Part shown: positions 6,917 to 13,117 of the stretch, piece by piece
How positions within the stretch are numbered: position 1 is the stretch's first letter
Layout of the letters: each line of letters begins with the position of its first letter
DNA from: Clostridia bacterium
GTDB taxonomy: Bacteria > Bacillota > Clostridia > Oscillospirales > Acutalibacteraceae
Length of the DNA: 13,117 nucleotides
Direction of reading: 5' to 3'
NCBI GenBank assembly: GCA_900766895.1
Contig: CAAFXF010000105.1
Location: 1-13,117 of the forward strand
Notes under the pieces: model-generated
Databases searched by the model: none
Told to the model about the DNA's origin: nothing
The model's input: only the letters and a program-made list of their open reading frames with translations
Made by a program: the position numbers and the translations under genes

Positions 6917-8692
6917 TTATATTTCCATAAATATAGGTAATATCATTGGTGAACGCTTTGTCTTTTCATACATAAGATGAGAAATCTCATCACGAAGCTT
7001 TGTCTTTACCGAATTCCAATCGTGATACCTGTTATCATACTGCTCATCAATAACCCTGCAAGCAAGATCTCTTGCAGCATTCATCAAATCCTCATTGTCC
7101 TTGACATATACAAAGCCACGGGAAACAATATCCGGTCCCGATACAACATATCCATCGTGAGCATCAATAGTAGCAACAACAATGATAATACCGTCCTGTG
7201 ATAAACGCTTTCGGTCATTAAGAACAATATTACCGACATCGCCTACGCCAAGACCGTCAACATAAACATCACCTGCCGGAACATTACCCGCCTTTTTAAT
7301 ATAGCTGTCGGTTAGTTCAACGGTTTCACCTATTTCGGAGATGTAAATGTTTTTATCTTCAATGCCCATAGCACGAGCGAGAAATGCATGCTTCATCAAA
7401 TGCTTTTGTTCTCCGTGAACAGGAATAAAATATTTTGGATTTACAAGACCTATCATAAGCTTTAGATCCTCTTGACAGGCGTGTCCCGATGCGTGAACCT
7501 CGTACATTTTTTCGTAGATAACCTCTACTCCGCGCTTCATCAAAGCGTTTACAACAGCACCAACCATTTTTTCATTACCCGGAATAGGTGTTGCGGAAAT
7601 GATTACATAATCGTTAGGTGTAATTGTAACCTTGCGGTGTTCTCCCATTGCAATTTTTGTAAGGGCGGACATCGGCTCGCCCTGAGAGCCTGTTGTAATA
7701 ATAACAAGCTTATCATCGGGATAGCTTTTAATTGTGTCAATCGGAATAAGGATATTCTCGGGAACATTAAGGTAGCCGAGCTCCTCGCCTACCTTAACAA
7801 GATTTTCAAGGCTTCGGCCGATAACGGCAACCTTTCTTCCTCTTGCATTTGCAACATCTATTATTTGCTGAACTCTGTGAATGTTTGATGCAAAGGTAGC
7901 AACAATAATTCTTTTACCCTTTGCCTTGCGGAACAAAAGCTCAAAGCTTTCACCAACATTCTTTTCGCTCATTGTATATCCCGGGCGCTCGGCATTTGTT
8001 GAATCCGACAGCAAAGCAAGAACACCTTTTTTGCCATATTCGGCAAAGCGAGGTAAATCTATCATATCACCGTCAACAGGTGTTGTATCAATCTTAAAGT
8101 CGCCTGTTTGAATGATAATACCGGCAGGACATCTTATAGCAAGTCCTACTGCGTCGGGAATTGAATGATTTACATGAATAAGCTCAATATTGAATGAGCC
8201 GAGTGTAATATTATCTCTCGGTTTAATTTCAACAAGCTTAACCTTATTGAGTAAGCCGTGCTCCTCAAGCTTTCCTTTGATAAGACCGATTGTAAGCTTT
8301 GTTGCATAAACAGGAATATTAACCTGCTTTAGCAAGTATGCAAGACCGCCTATGTGGTCCTCATGGCCGTGAGTGACAATAATGCCTCTGATTCTGTCGC
8401 TGTAATTTACAATATGAGTAAAATCAGGGATTACAAGGTCTACACCCGGTAGCTCTGCTGTTGGAAATGCAAGACCGCAATCCACAATGAACATATCATT
8501 CTTGTACTCATAAAGAGTCATATTCTTTCCTATTTCGTTCATACCACCCAAGAAAGAAATACGAACCTTCTCCTGCTCTACATGAGGAGTAGAAACGGAT
8601 TTCTTTGGTGCCTTTTTCTTGGTGTAATAACGACGTTTAGAATTCCGCTTTCTATCATCGCTTGTAGCAGGCACCTTTTTTTGATTTGCCAT
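6917..8692 (-). CDS. rnj: Ribonuclease J (metallo-beta-lactamase/beta-CASP family)
   Basis: RNase J is the 5'-3' exoribonuclease and endoribonuclease that leads mRNA decay and rRNA maturation in many Gram-positive bacteria. The metallo-beta-lactamase core shows HGHEDH (108-113), His176 (NHSIPD), Asp198 (TGDFK) and late His426 in PVHGE. The beta-CASP part includes the SDSTNAE region (229-235) and HASGH (400-404). A C-terminal domain of about 130 residues completes it, to a total of 591 residues. Residues 1-42 form a Lys/Arg-rich, probably disordered extension absent from B. subtilis RNase J1 (about 555 residues). The ATG at 8692 is preferred because AGGAGG lies at 8704-8709. An in-frame ATG at 8731 would add 13 residues but has no ribosome binding site and sits only about 8 bases from the expected transcript start. 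It heads the rplI-dnaB-tilS-ftsH operon. I cannot tell from this window whether it is the J1 or J2 type. Confidence 0.95.
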   Translation of the reverse strand: MANQKKVPATSDDRKRNSKRRYYTKKKAPKKSVSTPHVEQEKVRISFLGGMNEIGKNMTLYEYKNDMFIVDCGLAFPTAELPGVDLVIPDFTHIVNYSDRIRGIIVTHGHEDHIGGLAYLLKQVNIPVYATKLTIGLIKGKLEEHGLLNKVKLVEIKPRDNITLGSFNIELIHVNHSIPDAVGLAIRCPAGIIIQTGDFKIDTTPVDGDMIDLPRFAEYGKKGVLALLSDSTNAERPGYTMSEKNVGESFELLFRKAKGKRIIVATFASNIHRVQQIIDVANARGRKVAVIGRSLENLVKVGEELGYLNVPENILIPIDTIKSYPDDKLVIITTGSQGEPMSALTKIAMGEHRKVTITPNDYVIISATPIPGNEKMVGAVVNALMKRGVEVIYEKMYEVHASGHACQEDLKLMIGLVNPKYFIPVHGEQKHLMKHAFLARAMGIEDKNIYISEIGETVELTDSYIKKAGNVPAGDVYVDGLGVGDVGNIVLNDRKRLSQDGIIIVVATIDAHDGYVVSGPDIVSRGFVYVKDNEDLMNAARDLACRVIDEQYDNRYHDWNSVKTKLRDEISHLMYEKTKRSPMILPIFMEI

Positions 8693-8745
8693 TAAATAAT
8701 GAACCTCCTGTTTTATAATATTTTTCCGCATATATAATTAAATAT

Positions 8746-8774
8746 ATTTTAGATTATTACGGCAGTAAAGTCAA
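8746..8774 (-). promoter_or_regulatory. Sigma-A promoter of the RNase J-rplI-dnaB-tilS-ftsH operon
   Basis: On the minus strand TTGACT (8769-8774) and TAAAAT (8746-8751) are 17 bases apart. Transcription would start near 8739, leaving a leader of about 47 bases before the RNase J ATG with AGGAGG at 8704-8709. It faces away from the rnhA promoter, with 24 bases between the two -35 boxes. Confidence 0.82.
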
Positions 8775-8787
8775 GAACATATTAATA

Positions 8788-8801
8788 CAATATCTATATT
8801 G
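8788..8801. repeat. Perfect AT-rich dyad, 6-bp arms, between divergent rnj and rnhA promoters
   Basis: CAATAT and ATATTG flank a central CT, and the right arm overlaps the first three bases of the rnhA -35 box. A second dyad, ATTATTT (8802-8808) and AAATAAT (8813-8819), lies within the rnhA promoter between -35 and -10. Either could be a repressor operator. Short AT-rich palindromes are also common by chance in such intergenic DNA, so this is tentative. Confidence 0.35.
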
Positions 8802-8827
8802 ATTATTTGCAAAAATAATGATAAAAT
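8799..8827 (+). promoter_or_regulatory. Sigma-A promoter of rnhA
   Basis: TTGATT (8799-8804) and TAAAAT (8822-8827) are 17 bases apart. The expected start near 8834 falls directly on the GGTGAT ribosome binding sequence (8834-8839), so the leader would be only about 9 bases. Box matches are seen directly; the start position is inferred from usual spacing. Confidence 0.75.
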
Positions 8828-8842
8828 ATACCCGGTGATTAT

Positions 8843-9280
8843 ATGAAAAGCATAAACATATATACAGACGGAGCCTGCAGCGGTAATCCCGGACCGGGAG
8901 GCTGGGGTGCCGTGCTTGTTTTTAATGGAATAGAAAAACAGATTTCAGGCGGAGAAAAAAACACTACAAACAACCGTATGGAGTTAACTGCAGTAATAGA
9001 AGCCTTAAAAGCCTTAAAGGAGCCTTGTAATGTTACATTAACAACCGACAGCAAATATGTCTGCGATGCAATTAACAAGCAATGGGTTTTCGCATGGCAA
9101 AGAAATAATTGGCGTAAAGCAGACAAAAAGCCTGCACTGAATGTTGATTTGTGGGAGCAGTTGCTTGAGCTACTTAAAATCCACAAGGTTGAATTTGTTT
9201 GGGTTAAAGGCCACAACGGTCATAAATATAACGAGATTTGTGACGCTCTTGCAGTTAGTGAATATCAAAATATGGCATAA
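8843..9280 (+). CDS. rnhA: Ribonuclease HI
   Basis: RNase HI cuts the RNA strand of RNA/DNA hybrids, removing R-loops and primer remnants, in the cytoplasm with two Mg2+ ions. The 145-residue protein aligns closely in spacing with the E. coli enzyme. Asp9 lies in YTDGACSGNPGPGGW, Glu47 in NRMEL, Asp69 in TTDSKYV and Asp134 in NEICDALA, with His124 in KGHNGH; these are the complete DEDD catalytic set plus the mobile histidine. The basic protrusion (handle) for hybrid binding is present at about 81-98 (WVFAWQRNNWRKADKKPA), so this is the processive type rather than the handle-less type. The ATG at 8843 follows GGTGAT at 8834-8839. It is a single-gene transcript, divergent from RNase J, and ends at the strong hairpin at 9280-9310. 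Confidence 0.97.
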   Translation: MKSINIYTDGACSGNPGPGGWGAVLVFNGIEKQISGGEKNTTNNRMELTAVIEALKALKEPCNVTLTTDSKYVCDAINKQWVFAWQRNNWRKADKKPALNVDLWEQLLELLKIHKVEFVWVKGHNGHKYNEICDALAVSEYQNMA

Positions 9281-9310
9281 AAATAGACCGTTTTTATAAC
9301 GGTCTATTTT
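9280..9310. terminator. Bidirectional terminator between rnhA and the convergent gene
   Basis: AAAATAGACCGTT (9280-9292) and AACGGTCTATTTT (9298-9310) form a perfect 13-bp stem with a 5-base loop. The A/T flanks give a T run after the hairpin on both strands. It begins on the last base of the rnhA stop codon and lies 15 bases from the stop of the convergent gene at 9326, so it should serve both transcripts. Confidence 0.93.
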
Positions 9311-9325
9311 ATGTGTTATCAAATT

Positions 9326-10258
9326 TTATCTGTATGTTACGCCCTTATCATTGAGATATGAAGTTTCTGCCGGGAAGTGATTCTTGTAAACAATATCAAG
9401 AGAAGCATTCTTATCCTTGATGATAGCAACGTTTGCATGCTTAACATCAATATGAACATTCATTACATAATCAGCCTCTATAATTTCCTTGCTTGCTACA
9501 TCAATCTTGATTGTACCTGTACCGCCTGCGTAGTTTACAACAAAGTTTTCATCAATAGTACCTTCAGAGAATGAAAGAACGCTGATGCTGTTAACAACGC
9601 CTGAAATATCACCAAGTACGTTAAAGAAACGTCCCTGTGCATCTTCACCCGGCATTGCAAGAAGCTGTGCCTTAGGCTGAATTACCAATGTAATTGTTCC
9701 GTCGCCGTTATCTGTTACATTGCACGCAAGAACATCCTCAGAAGTAAGATGAGATACTGTTCTGTCAATGTCTCCGTTAGCAGTTTCCTGCTTATCATGC
9801 TGTGGCTCCATAGAGTTACCCGGTGAAAGGCTCTTAACTCCGCCCTTGAACAAGCCGTCAAGAATACCCGGAACAAGCTTATTGATTGTATCGTTTGACT
9901 TGCCCTCTACAAGAAGGTTTTCAATAACAATGTTTTCATCACCAAGCATCTTATACATTGTGATAGGATTACCCTCATATGCACCCGGAACAGTAATTGT
10001 CTTTGTGTGATTGTAACATTCAACATAATAATTAACAACATCTTCTGTTGAACCAAACTCAACTCCACCGTATGTACCTGCCTTGAACTCGTCAATTACA
10101 GGTTCGTCAACAAATTCTGCCTGAGCTGTTTCCGGAACTGCAACCTTTGCAGGTGAAACAATAACAATAATTACTGTTGCGATTAACAACAATACCAAAA
10201 CAATAGAAAGGAATCTATTAAATTTTGCAAGTACTGATTTATCTTTTACCTTAGCCAT
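9326..10258 (-). CDS. Membrane-anchored extracytoplasmic protein of unknown function
   Basis: I do not recognise this 310-residue protein. It starts with a lysine/arginine-rich cytoplasmic stub (residues 1-15) and has one strongly hydrophobic segment at about 17-35 (LSIVLVLLLIATVIIVIV), with no lipobox cysteine, so it is probably an N-terminally anchored membrane protein with most of the chain outside. The ectodomain opens with an acidic stretch (44-57), then EDVVNYYVECYNHTK (72-86), a segment rich in Gly, Ser and Pro near 137-152, and a second half with alternating hydrophobic residues suggesting beta strands (for example GTITLVIQP and GTGTIKIDV). There are only two cysteines, at 81 and 179, which could form a disulphide. 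The ATG at 10258 has AAGGAG at 10269-10274 and a good promoter further upstream. It is transcribed alone, convergent with rnhA and divergent from trmO, so neighbours give no functional hint. The gene looks intact and real. Confidence 0.85.
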   Translation of the reverse strand: MAKVKDKSVLAKFNRFLSIVLVLLLIATVIIVIVSPAKVAVPETAQAEFVDEPVIDEFKAGTYGGVEFGSTEDVVNYYVECYNHTKTITVPGAYEGNPITMYKMLGDENIVIENLLVEGKSNDTINKLVPGILDGLFKGGVKSLSPGNSMEPQHDKQETANGDIDRTVSHLTSEDVLACNVTDNGDGTITLVIQPKAQLLAMPGEDAQGRFFNVLGDISGVVNSISVLSFSEGTIDENFVVNYAGGTGTIKIDVASKEIIEADYVMNVHIDVKHANVAIIKDKNASLDIVYKNHFPAETSYLNDKGVTYR

Positions 10259-10297
10259 TTATTAATTTCTCCTTGATTAAAAAGATATTTCTACTAT

Positions 10298-10326
10298 ATA
10301 ATACATTAAACTTAACACAAATTCAA
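10298..10326 (-). promoter_or_regulatory. Promoter of the unknown membrane protein gene
   Basis: On the minus strand TTGAAT (10321-10326) and TATTAT (10298-10303) lie 17 bases apart. Transcription would begin near 10291, giving a leader of about 33 bases that ends with the AAGGAG ribosome binding site. Confidence 0.7.
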
Positions 10327-10334
10327 CATTTTTT

Positions 10335-10363
10335 TTCAAAAACATTAAAATATGTGTTATAAT
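10335..10363 (+). promoter_or_regulatory. Extended -10 promoter of trmO-ylmH
   Basis: A perfect TATAAT (10358-10363) is preceded by TGT, making an extended -10 element. The -35 candidate 17 bases upstream, TTCAAA (10335-10340), is poor (4 of 6), which fits the extended -10 type. The start would be near 10370, with a leader of about 23 bases. The -35 regions of this and the divergent promoter are 8 bases apart. Confidence 0.75.
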
Positions 10364-10392
10364 ACTGTTAAAAAATCAAAAGCGGAGCATAT

Positions 10393-11067
10393 ATGGAACT
10401 AAAAACGATAGCAAAAATCATAAATGATTTTGACAGCAAATTTGCTGTTCCGAGGCAAAGCGGGCTTACAAATGAGCTTCAATCAAAAATTGTTTTTGAA
10501 AAGGAGTATGCCAACGAGGCAGCCTTCAAAAGAATTGATGAATACTCTCACCTGTGGCTAATTTGGGGATTTAGTCTAAATTCACACGAGGCGTCATCTC
10601 TGACAGTCCGTCCTCCCCGCCTCGGAGGAAATGAACGTGTAGGTGTGTTTGCTTCACGTTCACCGTACAGACCTAACCCAATAGGTCTTTCAAGTGTAAA
10701 GCTTGAAAAAGTTGAAAAGGACACAAACGGCAATATATCACTAATTGTCAGCGGAGCAGATCTTGTTTCGGGCACCCCTATATATGACATCAAGCCATAC
10801 ATAAGCTTTACCGATTGCCATACAGACGCAGTATGCGGTTACGCGGATGAAAAAAAGGATTACTGCCTTAAGGTTGACATTGCACAAAATTTGCTCGATA
10901 TGGTTGATGAGAACAAGCAAAAAGCTTTCTTAAATATATTATCAGGTGATCCACGCCCTGCATATCACAATGATGACAGACAATACGGCTTTTCATTTGC
11001 AGGAATGGAAATAAAATTTTGTGTTAAGGGAGATACACTGACGGTTTTGGAGATTGATAATGGATAA
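10393..11067 (+). CDS. trmO: tRNA (N6-threonylcarbamoyladenosine(37)-N6)-methyltransferase TrmO
   Basis: TrmO (formerly YaeB/TsaA) uses S-adenosylmethionine to methylate t6A37 of tRNA-Thr(GGU) to m6t6A, tuning decoding of ACC/ACU codons. It has a single-domain beta-barrel SAM fold, different from the usual Rossmann methyltransferases. The 224-residue protein has PRQ at 20-22, RPPRLGGN at 73-80, GVFASRSPYRPNPIGLS at 84-100 and DLVSGTPIYDIKPYI at 123-137, which are the family signatures. A C-terminal DPRPAY (186-191) marks the smaller domain. The ATG at 10393 follows GGAG at 10384-10387. The gene overlaps ylmH by 8 bases and shares its promoter. The family is secure; the tRNA specificity is carried over from the E. 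coli enzyme. Confidence 0.93.
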   Translation: MELKTIAKIINDFDSKFAVPRQSGLTNELQSKIVFEKEYANEAAFKRIDEYSHLWLIWGFSLNSHEASSLTVRPPRLGGNERVGVFASRSPYRPNPIGLSSVKLEKVEKDTNGNISLIVSGADLVSGTPIYDIKPYISFTDCHTDAVCGYADEKKDYCLKVDIAQNLLDMVDENKQKAFLNILSGDPRPAYHNDDRQYGFSFAGMEIKFCVKGDTLTVLEIDNG

Positions 11068-11794
11068 CAATGAATTGCTTAAAAAGCGTATATCGGAGCT
11101 TTCTCACAGAGCATATGAACGAGGATATACAACCTACACGGATTTCTTGAACATACAGGAAATCAGTATATTAAACAGCATAAAAACAAACAGCGTTGCA
11201 ACCTTATACGGTGGATATACAAATGCAGAAAGATGCGTTTGTGCCTTTAGTGACGGTGAGGTATTTACCCACCCTATCACCTGCATCAAGGCCGAGCCGT
11301 TAAATCAAAAGTTTTCCGATAAGCTTACACACAGAGATTTTTTGGGTGCGCTGATGAATCTCGGTATTGAACGCGAAATGATTGGCGACATAAAAATAAT
11401 AGATAATGTAGGATATATTTTTTGTATAGACAGAATAAGTAATTATATAATTGAAAATTTATCATCGGTAAAGCACACATCAGTTAAATGTACCGTTGCA
11501 AATACAATTCCTCAAATACTAAACGAATTGCCTGAAGAAACAGAATTTATCGTATCTTCATTAAGGATAGACACAGTAATATCCGCAGTGTACAAAATGT
11601 CGCGAAGCTCTGCCTCACAGCTGATTAATCTGCAAAAGGTTTTTATTAATTCAAGCACAGTATATAAGGACTCCGTTTTATTAAAGGATGGAGACGTTGT
11701 ATCTGTCAGAGGATACGGAAAATTCATTTATTCCAAGTCAGTCAGCGAAACAAAAAAGCACAAGATTGTTGTTGCAATAAGGATTTACAGATAA
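11060..11794 (+). CDS. ylmH: YlmH-family S4-domain RNA-binding protein (RqcP2-like)
   Basis: YlmH proteins carry a C-terminal S4 RNA-binding domain. In B. subtilis YlmH binds stalled 50S subunits and can stand in for RqcP in ribosome-associated quality control (alanine tailing). The 244-residue protein, close to the usual 255 or so, shows GGYTNAERCVCAF at 51-63 and the hallmark HRDFLGALMNLGIEREMIGD at 91-110. The S4 domain occupies about 167-224, with SSLRIDTVISAVYKMSRSSA leading in and GDVVSVRGYGKF at 211-222. I chose ATG 11060 over the TTG at 11054 because GGAG at 11049-11052 is 7 bases away. It overlaps the trmO stop by 8 bases, so translation is likely coupled. The usual home of ylmH is the ylmEFG-divIVA cell-division cluster; here it sits with a tRNA methyltransferase instead. 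Family assignment is strong; the quality-control role is inferred from B. subtilis. Confidence 0.9.
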   Translation: MDNNELLKKRISELSHRAYERGYTTYTDFLNIQEISILNSIKTNSVATLYGGYTNAERCVCAFSDGEVFTHPITCIKAEPLNQKFSDKLTHRDFLGALMNLGIEREMIGDIKIIDNVGYIFCIDRISNYIIENLSSVKHTSVKCTVANTIPQILNELPEETEFIVSSLRIDTVISAVYKMSRSSASQLINLQKVFINSSTVYKDSVLLKDGDVVSVRGYGKFIYSKSVSETKKHKIVVAIRIYR

Positions 11795-11825
11795 AAATGG
11801 CCTCGGGATTATCCCGAAGCCATTT
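11795..11825. terminator. Bidirectional terminator between ylmH and the uracil permease gene
   Basis: AAATGGC (11795-11801) pairs with GCCATTT (11819-11825), then after one C-A mismatch TCGGGA pairs with TCCCGA around a 3-base loop. It follows directly after the ylmH stop. On the minus strand the hairpin is followed by five T, so it is stronger as the terminator of the convergent permease gene; the plus-strand T run is interrupted. Confidence 0.85.
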
Positions 11826-11845
11826 ACCTTTTAAACCTAATATGA

Positions 11846-13117
11846 TTATTCAGCGTCTGCTTTCTTTTTGCCGTAATCGGATTCTGTGTTAATTTGAGCC
11901 GAAACGGTATCAGCCTGGAATGCCTTTGAAGGATCAAAGTCTTTTTCAGGGAAGATAGCATTAAGAACAATACCTGCAATAGAAGCGATTGCAAGACCTG
12001 AAAGTGTAATTGTTGTAGTGCCTACATTGAATGAGATACCTGCGGAGATACCGAGAGCACAAACAAGAATTACTGCCGCAACAATAGTGTTACGAGCCTT
12101 TGAGAAATCAACCTTTGCCTCAACAATGTTGCGAACACCGACTGCTGAAATCATACCGTAAAGCACGAATGAAATACCGCCGATAACTGCTGTTGGGATA
12201 AGGTTAATAAGAGCCGCAAACTTTGGTGAGAATGAGAAAAGAATTGCAAAATATGCTGCAATACGTACAACTCTTGCATCAAATACCTTTGAAAGAGCAA
12301 GTACGCCTGTATTCTCGCCGTATGTTGTATTTGCAGGAGCACCGAAAAGTGATGCAATGATAGTTGCAAGACCGTCACCGAGAAGAGTTCTGTTGAGACC
12401 AGGGTCCTGAATAAAGTTTCTGTTTGTTGTAGCGGAGATAGCTGAAATATCACCGATATGCTCCATCATTGTAGCAATGGCAATAGGAACAATAGCAATA
12501 ATTGCTGATGTTGCAAGTCCCTTATCGGATACACCGCCAAATACGGTTGAGCTCCAATCAATAGGATTACCAATCCAAGCGGCATCCTTAAAAGCCTGAA
12601 GCTTTGCAGAATCAAAGAGAAGCATATTTGCGTTGCCGTTAATAGCGATATATTCTGCACCTGTTTCGGCATCAACGAACGGTGCACCGACTGTTACGGC
12701 AAGTACAGCGGCAACTGCAACGGCACCGAGGAGACCGAGAAGGATAGGAATAATCTTAACCATACCCTTACCGAAAATGTTGAAAAGTACAATAAGAATA
12801 AGTGCTGCAATAGCAATAATCCAGTTTGTTTGACAGTTAGTAACCGCAGAGCCTGCAAGTCCGAGACCGATAGCAATGATGATTGGTCCTGTAACAACAG
12901 GCGGGAAAAGCTTCATTACCTTGTTGATGCCTGCAATCTTAATAAGCAATGAAAGAACAAGGTAAAGAACACCTGCACAAGCTACACCAAGGCAGGCATA
13001 AGGAAGTGACTGCTTTACATCCAATCCTTTTTCGGCACCCATTCCTATAACTGCGAAATAACCGCCGAGAAAGGCAAATGATGAGCCAAGGAAAGCAGGA
13101 ACCTTAAGCTTTGTTAA
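11846..13117 (-). CDS. uraA: Uracil permease, NCS2 family; N-terminus cut by the window edge
   Basis: NCS2 uracil permeases import uracil with protons for pyrimidine salvage. The frame is open to the right edge, so an apparent ATG at 13042 is internal: the 25 codons upstream read KVPAFLGSSFAFLGGYFAVIG near the edge, matching the conserved transmembrane 2-3 region of UraA. 423 residues are visible and perhaps the first 30-60 are missing. At least ten hydrophobic segments are seen. MEHIGDIS carries the conserved transmembrane-8 glutamate, and GDGLATIIASLFGAPANTTY with the following GENTGVLAL is the transmembrane-10 signature typical of uracil rather than xanthine carriers. The C-terminal tail is short and charged. 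The gene converges on ylmH and ends at the shared hairpin at 11795-11825. Its promoter and any regulatory leader lie outside the window. Uracil specificity is likely but not proved; pyrP is the equivalent name in Bacillus. Confidence 0.92.
   Translation of the reverse strand, partial: LTKLKVPAFLGSSFAFLGGYFAVIGMGAEKGLDVKQSLPYACLGVACAGVLYLVLSLLIKIAGINKVMKLFPPVVTGPIIIAIGLGLAGSAVTNCQTNWIIAIAALILIVLFNIFGKGMVKIIPILLGLLGAVAVAAVLAVTVGAPFVDAETGAEYIAINGNANMLLFDSAKLQAFKDAAWIGNPIDWSSTVFGGVSDKGLATSAIIAIVPIAIATMMEHIGDISAISATTNRNFIQDPGLNRTLLGDGLATIIASLFGAPANTTYGENTGVLALSKVFDARVVRIAAYFAILFSFSPKFAALINLIPTAVIGGISFVLYGMISAVGVRNIVEAKVDFSKARNTIVAAVILVCALGISAGISFNVGTTTITLSGLAIASIAGIVLNAIFPEKDFDPSKAFQADTVSAQINTESDYGKKKADAE

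Noticed and set aside
7472..7888. 138-codon open frame antisense to RNase J
   Set aside because: Low-complexity, Asn/Cys-rich translation with no ribosome binding site, opposite conserved RNase J codons.
8693..8731. Upstream ATG start extending RNase J by 13 codons
   Set aside because: It has no ribosome binding site and would lie about 8 bases from the predicted transcript start, whereas ATG 8692 has AGGAGG at a workable distance. A minor near-leaderless product cannot be excluded.
8839..9216. 125-codon frame antisense to rnhA
   Set aside because: It is opposite the fully conserved RNase HI catalytic core and has no start signals of its own.
11846..13042. Permease beginning at ATG 13042 as a complete gene
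   Set aside because: The frame stays open to the window edge and the extra residues match the conserved N-terminal region of UraA, so the ATG is an internal methionine.
1..13117. CRISPR array, tRNA or rRNA genes, insertion sequences, phage or toxin-antitoxin genes
   Set aside because: No direct-repeat arrays, cloverleaf-like sequences, transposase motifs or small paired genes were seen; intergenic gaps are all short and explained by promoters and terminators.

Overview
The window looks like a stretch of core chromosome from a low-to-moderate GC Gram-positive bacterium of the class Clostridia, probably an Oscillospiraceae/Ruminococcaceae-type gut organism. This rests on AT-rich promoters close to the sigma-A consensus, strong GGAGG ribosome binding sites, Firmicutes-type gene content (RNase J, YlmH, FtsH directly after TilS) and protein sequences that read like clostridial orthologues. 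The assignment is inferred from sequence appearance, not from a database search. No mobile element, CRISPR array, tRNA or rRNA was seen, and no gene-free stretch exceeds about 150 bases.

Layout from left to right. (1) Positions 1-1712, minus strand: a pyrimidine biosynthesis operon with its own near-perfect promoter, pyrC (dihydroorotase) followed by carA (carbamoyl-phosphate synthase small subunit). The two genes overlap by 14 bases and carA runs off the left edge. (2) Positions 1736-8774, minus strand: a five-gene operon, RNase J - rplI (ribosomal protein bL9) - dnaB (replicative helicase) - tilS (tRNA-Ile lysidine synthetase) - ftsH (membrane AAA protease). Its promoter lies at 8746-8774, its genes are tightly spaced or overlapping, and it ends in a hairpin terminator at 1736-1767. 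(3) Positions 8799-9310, plus strand: rnhA (RNase HI), divergent from the RNase J operon, ending in a 13-bp-stem bidirectional terminator. (4) Positions 9326-10326, minus strand: a single gene for an unrecognised membrane-anchored extracytoplasmic protein. (5) Positions 10335-11825, plus strand: a two-gene unit of trmO (tRNA methyltransferase) and ylmH (S4-domain RNA-binding protein), overlapping by 8 bases and ending in another two-way terminator. (6) Positions 11846-13117, minus strand: an NCS2 uracil permease whose 5' end is cut off by the right edge.

Most of the window is information processing and housekeeping: mRNA decay (RNase J), RNA/DNA hybrid removal (RNase HI), tRNA modification (TilS, TrmO), ribosome structure and quality control (bL9, YlmH), replication (DnaB) and membrane proteolysis (FtsH). 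Pyrimidine supply lies at the two ends, with de novo synthesis on the left and uracil uptake on the right. I do not see a convincing new multi-gene system. The best candidates for a second look are the unknown membrane protein at 9326-10258, the trmO-ylmH pairing (YlmH away from its usual cell-division cluster), and the shared, dyad-containing control region between two RNA nucleases at 8752-8842.
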